64,000 nucleotides of DNA from CAZYQW01 sp964649825 (GTDB lineage: Bacteria > Planctomycetota > B15-G4 > JADJEK01), in contig CAZYQW010000096.1 of NCBI GenBank assembly GCA_964649825.1, positions 62,001 to 126,000 on the forward strand, in the 5' to 3' direction. Below the pieces are notes generated by a model, which saw only the letters and a program-made list of their open reading frames with translations, was not told where the DNA came from and ran no database searches. Position numbers and translations under genes: made by a program. This document shows, in pieces, positions 55,103-63,079 of this stretch (position 1 is the stretch's first letter; each line of letters opens with the position of its first letter).

Positions 55103-55123
55103 GTTCTATCAAACCGTTAGAAC
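55103..55123. other. Small hairpin after the M48 gene
   Basis: GTTCTA (55103-55108) and TAGAAC (55118-55123) form a 6-bp stem with a 9-nt loop, followed by GGGGTTTT. A weak terminator or an operator of the gyrA promoter. Confidence 0.35.
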
Positions 55124-55321
55124 GGGGTTTTGGTGGGCTCCGGAAGCAGAATTCCGTGGTCTTCGGCCGTCCGATCCACGAGACTATCGGGTTCTTCCTA
55201 GGGGCCATCCGATCGGATCGTCGCGAGCGGTCGCGAGGACGGATCGGGTGGCGCCAGCCGCGCGCACGCGTTCCTCGATGGGCGAGACAATCGCGCGGTG
55301 TTCCGCCACGGAGAGCGACGC

Positions 55322-57880
55322 ATGGCCGAGTCCGAAGGACGCCTCGAAGATCTTCTCATCGAAGAGGAGATGAAAGAGTCGTACCTCTCGTACGCGATGT
55401 CCGTCATCATCAGCCGGGCCTTGCCCGACGTCCGCGACGGACTGAAGCCGTCGCAGCGCCGCGTGCTGATCGCGATGAACGACCTCGGACTCGGTCCGCG
55501 CGCGAAGTACCGCAAGTGCGCCAAGATCGCGGGCGACACGTCGGGCAACTATCACCCGCACGGCGAGGCGGTCGTCTATCCGACGCTGGTGCGGATGGCG
55601 CAGGACTTCGTCATGCGCTACCCGCTCGTCCAGGGCCAGGGGAACTTCGGATCGGTCGACGGCGACCCTCCCGCCGCGATGCGTTACACCGAAGCGCGCA
55701 TGTCGGCGGCGTCCGCGCAGATGATGGACGATCTCGACAAGAACACCGTCGATTTCATCCCGAACTACGACGAGCAGCGCCAGGAACCGACGATCCTGCC
55801 GGCGAAGTTCCCGAACCTGCTCTGCAACGGCTCGTCCGGTATCGCCGTCGGCATGGCGACGAACGTTCCGCCGCACAACCTGAACGAGATCTGCGACGGC
55901 CTCCTCCGCCTCCTCGACAAGCCCGAGATCGAGATCGACGAGCTGTTCGAGGTCATCAAGGGCCCGGACTTTCCGACCGGCGGGCTGATCTGCGGTCGCA
56001 AGGGCATCCTGCAGGCGTACCGCACGGGCCGCGGGCACCTGACCGTCCGCGGACGCACCGAGTTCGAGGAGGACAAGAAGGGGCGCGTCTCGATCATCAT
56101 GACCGAGATCCCGTACCAGGTGAACAAGACCGCTTTGATCGAGCAGATCGCGGGCGCGGTCAAGGACGGGCGCATTCCCGGCATCTCCGACATCCGGGAC
56201 GAGAGCGACAAGGACGGGATGCGGATCGTCGTCGAGCTGAAGCGCGGCGAGGACGAGAACGTCACGCTGAACCAGATCTACAAGCACAGCAAGCTCGAGG
56301 ACACGTTCGCGATCAACAACATCGCGCTCGTCGGCGACCGCCCGCGCACGCTCAATCTGAAGCAGATGCTGCAGGCGTACATCGATCATCGTCGCGAAGT
56401 GATCCGTCGGCGTACGCAGTTCCTCCTCGACAAGGCCGAGCGGCGGCTTCACATCGTCGAGGGTCTGAGAATCGCCGTAGACCACATCGACGAGGTGATC
56501 CGGATCATCCGCGGTGCGGCCGACGTGGAGATCGCGAAGTCCGAGTTGATGAAGCGGTTCGATCTGAGCGACATCCAGGCCACGCACATCCTCCAGATGC
56601 AGCTCCAGCGCCTGACCGGCCTGGAACGGCAGAAGCTCGAGGAGGAGCGCCAGCGCCTCATCGAAGAGATCACGCACTTGAACGCGATCCTCGCCAACCC
56701 GAACCTCGTGAACGACCTGATCCGCGAGGACATCGGTGAGCTGAAGCAGAAGTACGGTGACGAGCGCCGCACCGAGATCACCGAGCCGGTGAACGCGCTC
56801 GACGACGAGGACTTGATCCCGGACGAGACGATGGCCGTCTCCGTCAGCCACGCCGGCTACATCAAGCGGATCAGCCTCGACACGTATCGGCGCCAGGGCC
56901 GCGGCGGGGTCGGCGTCACCGGAGGAGGCTCGAAGGAAGAGGACTTCATCGAGAACCTCTACGTGGCGCAGAACCACGACTACATCCTCTGCTTCACCGA
57001 TCGCGGGCAGTGCTACTGGTTGAAGGTGCACCAGATCCCGCAGCTAACGCGCCAATCGAAGGGGCGTTCGATCATGAACCTCCTCGAGCTCGCGAAGGAC
57101 GAGAAGGTCACCTCGATGATCCCGGTCCGCGACTTCACGCGCGGGTACCTCTTCATGGCGACGCGGCTCGGCGTGGTGAAACGGACCGCCCTGAACGCGT
57201 TCTCACGCCCGAAGAAGAACGGCATCATCGGCCTTGGCCTCGGCGAGGGCGACTCGCTCGTCGGCGTTGCGGTCGTGAGTCAGGACGACGACGTGATGCT
57301 CGGGACGGCCAAGGGACAGGCGATCCGGTTCCCGGTGACGAAGGTCCGGCCCATGGGGCGCACCGCGCGCGGCGTCGCCGGCGTGAAGCTGCGCGAGGGC
57401 GATCACGTCATCGGGCTCGTGGTCGTCGATTCGACCGCCATGGCGCTCTCCGTGGGCGAGCGCGGCGTCGGCAAGCGGACTTCGTTCGGCGAGTACCGTG
57501 TCACGAACCGCGGAGGGGTCGGCATCATCAGCATCAAGGTCTCCGAGAAGACGGGCGACGTCGTCGCCCTGAAGGCGGTGCGCGAGGGCGACGATGTGAT
57601 GCTGATGACCGAGAATTCGATGGTCGTGCGCATCGCCGTCGAGGGCATCTCCTCCATGGGGAGGAGCGCGCAGGGCGTGAAGTTGATCTCGCTGCGCGAG
57701 GGTGACCGCCTGGTGGCGGTGACGCCGGTGGTGAAGGACGATACCGAGGGCGAGGCGCCGCGCGCCGTCCTCGACGAGCCCCCGGTCACCGATGATGGTG
57801 GCGATGACGTTGGCGATGACGGCGGCGACGCGCCCGAGACACCGGACGACGAGGACGATTCGACGCCCTCGGGAGAGTGA
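55322..57880 (+). CDS. gyrA: DNA gyrase subunit A
   Basis: The breakage-rejoining subunit of gyrase, 852 residues from ATG 55322 (GGAGAG upstream; the GTG at 55298 is not needed). The catalytic tyrosine is Y122 in RYTEARM, at the same number as in E. coli. The QRDR reads HPHGEAVVYPTLVRMAQ, so E. coli positions 83 and 87 are Ala and Pro. The GyrA box, QGRGGVG at 525-531, differs from the usual QRRGGKG. The C-terminal beta-pinwheel region (about 520-820) is present with repeated VRIxxxxx-GR-like strands, and an Asp-rich tail closes the protein. It starts a pair with ribBA, 4 bp downstream. Confidence 0.97.
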   Translation: MAESEGRLEDLLIEEEMKESYLSYAMSVIISRALPDVRDGLKPSQRRVLIAMNDLGLGPRAKYRKCAKIAGDTSGNYHPHGEAVVYPTLVRMAQDFVMRYPLVQGQGNFGSVDGDPPAAMRYTEARMSAASAQMMDDLDKNTVDFIPNYDEQRQEPTILPAKFPNLLCNGSSGIAVGMATNVPPHNLNEICDGLLRLLDKPEIEIDELFEVIKGPDFPTGGLICGRKGILQAYRTGRGHLTVRGRTEFEEDKKGRVSIIMTEIPYQVNKTALIEQIAGAVKDGRIPGISDIRDESDKDGMRIVVELKRGEDENVTLNQIYKHSKLEDTFAINNIALVGDRPRTLNLKQMLQAYIDHRREVIRRRTQFLLDKAERRLHIVEGLRIAVDHIDEVIRIIRGAADVEIAKSELMKRFDLSDIQATHILQMQLQRLTGLERQKLEEERQRLIEEITHLNAILANPNLVNDLIREDIGELKQKYGDERRTEITEPVNALDDEDLIPDETMAVSVSHAGYIKRISLDTYRRQGRGGVGVTGGGSKEEDFIENLYVAQNHDYILCFTDRGQCYWLKVHQIPQLTRQSKGRSIMNLLELAKDEKVTSMIPVRDFTRGYLFMATRLGVVKRTALNAFSRPKKNGIIGLGLGEGDSLVGVAVVSQDDDVMLGTAKGQAIRFPVTKVRPMGRTARGVAGVKLREGDHVIGLVVVDSTAMALSVGERGVGKRTSFGEYRVTNRGGVGIISIKVSEKTGDVVALKAVREGDDVMLMTENSMVVRIAVEGISSMGRSAQGVKLISLREGDRLVAVTPVVKDDTEGEAPRAVLDEPPVTDDGGDDVGDDGGDAPETPDDEDDSTPSGE

Positions 57881-57884
57881 ACCG

Positions 57885-59171
57885 ATGAGCACGAAGACCA
57901 GCGCCTTCAGCCCCATCCCCGAGGCCCTCCAGGACCTCCGCGACGGCAGGATGATCGTACTCGTGGACGACGAGGACCGAGAGAACGAGGGCGACCTTTG
58001 CTGCGCGGCCGAGTTCGTCACTCCGGCGATCGTGAACTTCATGGCGAAGGAGGCGCGCGGGCTGATCTGCCTCGCGCTCGCGCCGGAGATCGTCGACCGC
58101 CTCGAACTGCCGTTGCAGACCCTCGACAACTCGTCGCGCTTCGGAACCGCATTCACGGTCTCGATCGAGGCGCGCCACGGGGTAACGACCGGCATTTCGG
58201 CCGCCGATCGCGCGCGGACGATCCAGGTCGCGATCCAGGACGACGTCTCGCCGTCGGACCTCGTGCGACCCGGTCACGTCTTCCCGCTGCGCGCGAAGGC
58301 GGGCGGCACCCTCGTTCGCGCCGGACAGACCGAGGGCATCGTGGACCTCGCGCGGCTCGCCGGGCTGAAACCGGCCGGCGTGATCTGCGAGGTCATGAAC
58401 GACGACGGGACGATGGCGCGGGTGCCGGACCTCGAGAAGTTCATCGCCAAGCACCAGATCAAGATGTGCTCGGTCGACGACCTGATCGCGTATCGCCGCC
58501 GGCACGAGCGGCTCGTGGAGCACACGGTCATGGTCGACCTGCCGACGCGGTTCGGCGTCGACTTCGACGTGCACGTGTACCGCTCGAAGATCGACGAGCG
58601 GGCCCACCTCGCGCTCTGCCTCGGGATTCCGAAACCGGTCGCCGAGGCCGGAGCTCCGCCGATCAACGATCCGGTGCTCGTGCGCGTCCACTCCGAGTGT
58701 CTCACCGGAGATCTGCTCGGCTCGATGCTGTGCGACTGCGGCCCGCAGCTCCATCTCGCCCTTCAGGCGATTGCGAACGCGGGCCAGGGAATCCTGCTCT
58801 ACATGCGACAGGAGGGCCGCGGAATCGGGCTCGAGAACAAGCTGCGGGCCTATCACCTCCAGCAGACGCAGGGGCTCGACACCGTGGAGGCGAACCAAGC
58901 CCTCGGCTTCCCGGACGACATCCGCGACTACGGCATCGGCGCGCAAATCCTCCGCCACCTCGGCGTCCGCCAACTCCGCCTGCTGACGAACAACCCACGC
59001 AAGTACCACGGACTCAAGGGGTACGGCTTGTCGATCGCCGAGCGAGTGCCGATCGTCGTCGAACCGAATCCTCGAAACAGCAAGTACTTGAAAACAAAGG
59101 CCGAGAAGCTCGGACACGACTTCGGTGACGCCGACGAATCCGCCCCGAAACACGACGACGCACGCCCGTGA
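57885..59171 (+). CDS. ribBA: Bifunctional riboflavin enzyme RibBA
   Basis: Two enzymes of riboflavin synthesis in one 428-residue chain. The N-terminal DHBP synthase (about 8-205) shows VDDEDRENEGDL, GVTTGISAADRA and RPGHVFPLRA. The C-terminal GTP cyclohydrolase II (about 210-415) has HSECLTGDLLGSMLCDCGPQL, whose cysteines (around 272-286) bind zinc, and RQEGRGIGL with the catalytic arginine. ATG 57885 is favoured by GGAGAG and by lying 4 bp after gyrA; the larger frame is in gyrA. No FMN riboswitch was seen, since the start abuts gyrA. Cotranscription with gyrA is unusual. Confidence 0.96.
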   Translation: MSTKTSAFSPIPEALQDLRDGRMIVLVDDEDRENEGDLCCAAEFVTPAIVNFMAKEARGLICLALAPEIVDRLELPLQTLDNSSRFGTAFTVSIEARHGVTTGISAADRARTIQVAIQDDVSPSDLVRPGHVFPLRAKAGGTLVRAGQTEGIVDLARLAGLKPAGVICEVMNDDGTMARVPDLEKFIAKHQIKMCSVDDLIAYRRRHERLVEHTVMVDLPTRFGVDFDVHVYRSKIDERAHLALCLGIPKPVAEAGAPPINDPVLVRVHSECLTGDLLGSMLCDCGPQLHLALQAIANAGQGILLYMRQEGRGIGLENKLRAYHLQQTQGLDTVEANQALGFPDDIRDYGIGAQILRHLGVRQLRLLTNNPRKYHGLKGYGLSIAERVPIVVEPNPRNSKYLKTKAEKLGHDFGDADESAPKHDDARP

Positions 59172-59259
59172 GCCCCGTGGGCGCGGCCGCATCGCCCGGG
59201 AATCGGGAAGAAGAGGGAAGAAAGCGCCCTGCTGCGTCGACCAACGGGGCGTGTGATGA

Positions 59260-59838
59260 ATGAGCGCACCGACGGACGATCGCGAACTCGTGATGCGCGC
59301 CAAGAACGGCTCGGAAGAGGCGTTTTCGGCGCTGATCGACAAGTACCACGAACGCGTCCATCGGGTCGCGGTGCGGATCGTGCGCAACGTCGACGAGGCC
59401 GACGACGTGGTTCAGGAGGTGTTCGCCCGCGCGGTGATCCACCTGAACCGGTTCGACTTCCGGGCGTCGTTCTACACCTGGCTCATCTCCATCACGCGAA
59501 ACGCGGCCTTCGACGCATTGCGAAGCATGCAGCGCCGCGGGCGGTTCAAGTCGTCGGAAGACGGCATGGACCGCTACGACGCCGAAGGTTTCGGAGACCC
59601 GGTCCGCTCGTCGACGGACCAGGAGGCCGCGGAGAGAGTCGTCAAGGCTCTCGGCCGGCTGAGTCCGCGGGACCGGTCGCTCCTCGTGCTGCGTGAGTAC
59701 GAGGACCTCCAGTACGAGGAGATCGCCCGCGTCCTCGGTTGCTCGGTGGGTACCGTTGAATCCGGTATCCACAGAGCTCGAAAGAAGTTACGGATGCTGC
59801 TGGTCGAGCTCGATCCCGACGCGCAGCTCGCGAGGTGA
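59260..59838 (+). CDS. ECF RNA polymerase sigma factor
   Basis: The protein has 192 residues. Region 2 (about 20-85) includes DEADDVVQEVFARAV and FYTWLISITRNAAFD; region 4 (about 130-185) has RDRSLLVLREYEDLQYEEIARVLGCSVGTVESGIHRARKKL, the helix-turn-helix that reads the -35 element. No region 1 or 3 is present, so it is an extracytoplasmic-function sigma factor, here RpoE-like in order. The next gene starts within 6 bp and has one membrane helix, the usual setup of an anti-sigma partner. It probably controls its own operon. Confidence 0.93.
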   Translation: MSAPTDDRELVMRAKNGSEEAFSALIDKYHERVHRVAVRIVRNVDEADDVVQEVFARAVIHLNRFDFRASFYTWLISITRNAAFDALRSMQRRGRFKSSEDGMDRYDAEGFGDPVRSSTDQEAAERVVKALGRLSPRDRSLLVLREYEDLQYEEIARVLGCSVGTVESGIHRARKKLRMLLVELDPDAQLAR

Positions 59839-59843
59839 TGACG

Positions 59844-60290
59844 ATGGATAGTTCGAACGAACGCTTGGAACGTCTGATCGGCCTCCGCATGGATGGTCGG
59901 CTGGGCGACGCCGAGGCGATCGAGCTCGAGCGCCGGCTCGAGGCGTCGGACGCGAGGACGGTCGAATACGAGATGACGCGGGTCCGCGAGCTGCTCCGGT
60001 CCGAACGGGCGCCGGAGCCAAGGCCCTTCCTCCGCGAACGCATCGAGGCTCGAGTTCGCCGGGTGCGGTCCGAGAGCCGCGTCCTGGGAACGGCACGATG
60101 GCTGGCGGCCGCCGCGGCGGTCCTCCTTTGTGTTGGCATCTTCAGCCTCTCGTCGAACGACGGCGTGATGGCCGCGCCCGACGACCCGCTCGAGGTGCGG
60201 ACGATCGAGGACGAGTTCCATGACCTCGTGCCCCCGGACGGGTCGCTCAAGGAGTTCCTGCTCTGGCGCTACATGCGGAGAGCCCCGTGA
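59844..60290 (+). CDS. Putative membrane anti-sigma factor
   Basis: The protein has 148 residues. ATG 59844 follows the strong GAGGTGA that overlaps the sigma stop; ATG 59838 is an alternative. The first ~75 residues are charged, helical and cytosolic (NERLERLIGLRMDGRLGDAEAIELERRLEASD), a segment resembling the start of anti-sigma domains, but no zinc-binding HxxxCxxC is present. One membrane helix (about 90-108) and a short outer tail follow. Position and layout support inhibition of the sigma factor. The last codons overlap the next gene (GTGA). Confidence 0.72.
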   Translation: MDSSNERLERLIGLRMDGRLGDAEAIELERRLEASDARTVEYEMTRVRELLRSERAPEPRPFLRERIEARVRRVRSESRVLGTARWLAAAAAVLLCVGIFSLSSNDGVMAAPDDPLEVRTIEDEFHDLVPPDGSLKEFLLWRYMRRAP

Positions 60291-60616
60291 GCCGAACTCA
60301 GTGGATCGTCCTGCTCGGGTGGGTCCTCATGTTCGGGGTCGGCTTCGCGGCCGGGCGGCTCGTCGACCGCGAGTCCAACCCGGCCGGAAAGACGTACCTT
60401 CATCGACTCCAGGAAAAGTACGATCTCGCCCCCGATCAGGTGGAGTCGATTCGCGGCTACCTCGAGCAGGAAGAGACCGCGATCGAGTCGATCCTGGCTC
60501 GTGTCGAGGACCAGGTGAAGGACGAGATCGAGGCCGAGCGCGCGAGGACGCAGCAGCGGATCCAGGCTCGGATCGGAACCGAATTCAACTCCGTCGACGA
60601 GGACGGGGGGAACTGA
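60287..60616 (+). CDS. Small Spy/CpxP-like membrane-anchored protein
   Basis: The protein has 109 residues from GTG 60287 (GGAG upstream, GTGA overlap with previous stop). An N-terminal membrane helix (about 7-22) anchors a periplasmic helical region with LQEKYDLAPDQVESIRGYL, which resembles the LTxxQ repeats of CpxP/Spy and heavy-metal resistance proteins. Such proteins sense or chaperone unfolded proteins. Its place right after a sigma/anti-sigma pair suggests an envelope stress sensor. Identification by pattern only. Confidence 0.62.
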   Translation: MSRTQWIVLLGWVLMFGVGFAAGRLVDRESNPAGKTYLHRLQEKYDLAPDQVESIRGYLEQEETAIESILARVEDQVKDEIEAERARTQQRIQARIGTEFNSVDEDGGN

Positions 60617-60622
60617 GCGACG

Positions 60623-62380
60623 ATGGCGAACTACGTCGGGCTTGATCTCGGCTCGCATCAGGTGCGGATCCTCGAGGCGGAGGGTTCGGCGAGGCGGCTG
60701 AAGATCAAGCGCTTCACCAAGGTCGATCTGCGCCCGGCCCAGGAGGGGCCGATCTCGAACTACCTCACGAAGGACGACGGCGACGCGATCGACGACGGAT
60801 TCTCCGACGCGAAGATCTCGCACGAGCCGGTGGCGATGTCGTGGGACTCCGCGCACACGGTCTTCCGTGAACTCGACGTACCGTTCACCAGTGACGACCA
60901 GATTCGCAAGGTGATCAAGTACGAAACCGAATCGCACCTGTTGAACTGCGACATCGAGGACGTGATCGTCAGTTTCTACCGGCTCTCCGAGACGCGGGAC
61001 AAGAGTCACCTGATGGTGATGGCCGTGCGCAAGGACCAGCTCTTGAATCGGTTCGAGATGCTGCAGCGCGCGAACCTCGACCCCCTCATGGTCGACCTCG
61101 ACGTGATGGCGGCGTTCAACGCGATCACGGGGCTCGGCTACGCCGAGGAACACAAGACGTTCATGGTGCTCGACTGCGGTCGCCGCTCGTCGAACCTCCT
61201 CTTGATCCACAAAGGTCGTCTCGTGTCAGGCCGCGCGATCCGACTCGGCTCGGACTCGGTGACGGCCCGCCTCGCCGCGGATCTGGGACCCGACGCGCCC
61301 GAGCTGGCCGCAGGCCCGCAGGCACTGCTGCAAGGCCCGAACGCGGGCGACCTCATGGTTCGCGCGTCGACCGCGGACGCGAAGCCCGAGACCGCGAAGG
61401 CGTCGGACGAGCTCGCCCTGGACATGGCTCAGGAGCGGGCGAGCGACTACTACCTGAAGATCGCGCGTGAGGTGAAACGCACTCTCGCGACGACGAAGCT
61501 TCCCGACGAGATCGAGGTCATCCTCGCCGCGGGTCCGGGCAGCCTCCTGCCCGGCTTCACCGAGATGCTCGCGCAGCAGCTCGGCCTGGAGGCGCCCGTG
61601 GAACCGTTGAACGTGCTCGAGCGCGTGGACCACGATCTCGACGCCGACGAGGCGGATGCAGTCGGAGCCGAGTCGCTCGTTGGAATCGGCCTCGTACTAA
61701 AGCTCGCCGGCCACGATGCCAGCGGCGTCGACTTCCGCCAGGAGGAGTGCCGCTACGCCCGCAAGTTCGACCAGATCAAGGAGCCGCTCATCTACTTCTG
61801 CGGCTTCCTGCTCTTCCTCGTCCTGCTGTGGAACCTCCTGGACGTGCGCATGTTGTCCGTGAAGGAGCCATTCCTGTTCAAGAAGGACCAGGCCGACATC
61901 GCGCGGATCCACAAGTGGGGCAAGGAGAAGTACGAGCGCGCCCTCGGCAAGGACGCGACCCTTCCCGGCGCGCGAGCGGCGCCGACCTTGAACTCTCTTC
62001 GTTACATCCAAGCCCAGATGACGAGCCACATCGACAAGCTGAAGGGTGATCTCGGCCGCGGGGGGGCGATCCCCGAGATGCAATCCGCGCTCGTGATGTG
62101 GCGGGACTGCTTCGATGAGATCAACAAGAAGATCGACTCGATCGGGAAGCTGATCTTGACCGACATGAAGATCGGAGTGAGGCAGCAGAAGAACCCGTTC
62201 ATCCAGCTCGAGGGCGAGGTCCCGAGCGACGCGGCGCTCGACACCCTGCGCGCCGCGCTCCGGCAGGTCCCCGGCCAGTCGGTGGCCGACTTCCAGGATG
62301 GCCGATCGCGGAACCTCGGCGGTCGAATCGCGTTCAGCGACATCAAGATCGTGTGGCCGGCGCGGGAGGACTACAAATGA
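60623..62380 (+). CDS. GspL/PilM-PilN-like secretion or pilus protein
   Basis: The protein has 585 residues. An actin-like ATPase domain of PilM/GspL type (about 3-340) begins with YVGLDLGSHQVRILEAEG and has PFTSDDQIRKVIKYE and a VLDCGRRSSNLLL phosphate-2-type turn. One membrane helix (about 387-407) then leads to a periplasmic region of ~170 residues like PilN or the C-terminus of GspL. Fusion of cytosolic and periplasmic halves in one chain is the GspL design. It would help assemble a type II secretion or type IV pilus inner-membrane platform. It starts six bp after the Spy-like gene. Confidence 0.85.
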   Translation: MANYVGLDLGSHQVRILEAEGSARRLKIKRFTKVDLRPAQEGPISNYLTKDDGDAIDDGFSDAKISHEPVAMSWDSAHTVFRELDVPFTSDDQIRKVIKYETESHLLNCDIEDVIVSFYRLSETRDKSHLMVMAVRKDQLLNRFEMLQRANLDPLMVDLDVMAAFNAITGLGYAEEHKTFMVLDCGRRSSNLLLIHKGRLVSGRAIRLGSDSVTARLAADLGPDAPELAAGPQALLQGPNAGDLMVRASTADAKPETAKASDELALDMAQERASDYYLKIAREVKRTLATTKLPDEIEVILAAGPGSLLPGFTEMLAQQLGLEAPVEPLNVLERVDHDLDADEADAVGAESLVGIGLVLKLAGHDASGVDFRQEECRYARKFDQIKEPLIYFCGFLLFLVLLWNLLDVRMLSVKEPFLFKKDQADIARIHKWGKEKYERALGKDATLPGARAAPTLNSLRYIQAQMTSHIDKLKGDLGRGGAIPEMQSALVMWRDCFDEINKKIDSIGKLILTDMKIGVRQQKNPFIQLEGEVPSDAALDTLRAALRQVPGQSVADFQDGRSRNLGGRIAFSDIKIVWPAREDYK

Positions 62381-62958
62381 AGGTCGACGGCTCGAAGGTC
62401 GTGATCTGGACGTGCCTGCTCCTCTCCGCGGTCGGTGTCGCGTCGCACTTCTACTTCGAGAAGCGCCTCGAGGAGGCGGGCAAGGACGTCGAGACGGCGC
62501 TGAAGACTCTGAAGCGGATCAGCGTGGCGCGCGAGGACATCGCGGTCCTGAACGCAGAGCTTCAGGCGGACGAGTTCCGGCAGAGCAAGGCCGAGAACCG
62601 CATGAACACGTTCTTCGCTCAGGTGGCGAGCCAGGCGAAGATGGACTTTGGGCCGAGCGTCCAGAAGCCGAAGGACGACACGCCGCCGCGGGCGCAGGGG
62701 TACGAGGACACGTCCTACGAGCTCTACTGGGAGAAGTCGCGGACCGGCCCGACGGTGTTCACGCGCGAGCAGTGCACCGCGTTCATGTGGTGGATCCAGA
62801 AGAGGTCGAACCTGCTGAAGATCACGGACATCTCGCTCAAGACGTCGCCGACCAAGCAGGGCGAGTACCAGGATCTTTGGGAGCTTCGGCTCTGGGTGAC
62901 CGATCGTCATCCCATCACGACGACCGGCGCCGGCGCTTCGGCGGCGGAAGAGAGTTGA
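62377..62958 (+). CDS. GspM/PilO-like inner-membrane protein
   Basis: The protein has 193 residues. ATG overlaps the previous stop (ATGA), with GGAGGA upstream. A short cytosolic start, one membrane helix (about 8-24, VVIWTCLLLSAVGVASHFYF), a coiled-coil-like helical stretch (EKRLEEAGKDVETALKTLK) and a periplasmic alpha/beta domain match the layout of GspM or PilO. Low sequence conservation is normal for these families, so function is inferred from topology and from the GspL-like neighbour. Confidence 0.75.
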   Translation: MKVDGSKVVIWTCLLLSAVGVASHFYFEKRLEEAGKDVETALKTLKRISVAREDIAVLNAELQADEFRQSKAENRMNTFFAQVASQAKMDFGPSVQKPKDDTPPRAQGYEDTSYELYWEKSRTGPTVFTREQCTAFMWWIQKRSNLLKITDISLKTSPTKQGEYQDLWELRLWVTDRHPITTTGAGASAAEES

Positions 62959-62974
62959 CCGTCATCCCGCGTCC

Positions 62975-63038
62975 GGCCGAAGCCGGCCGAAGAAGCTGGG
63001 CCGAAGAAGCTAGGCTGAAGAAACCGGCTGAAGCGACG
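62975..63038 (+). repeat. Imperfect tandem 10-14-bp repeats
   Basis: Five units start with GGCCGAAG or GGCTGAAG: 62975-62984, 62985-62998, 62999-63012, 63013-63025 and 63026-63038. The second and third units are identical except at the last base. They fill most of the gap after the GspM-like gene. Confidence 0.6.
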
Positions 63039-63079
63039 AACGCCATCACCGTATGATGACCTCGTGTTTGGAGGTCGTC

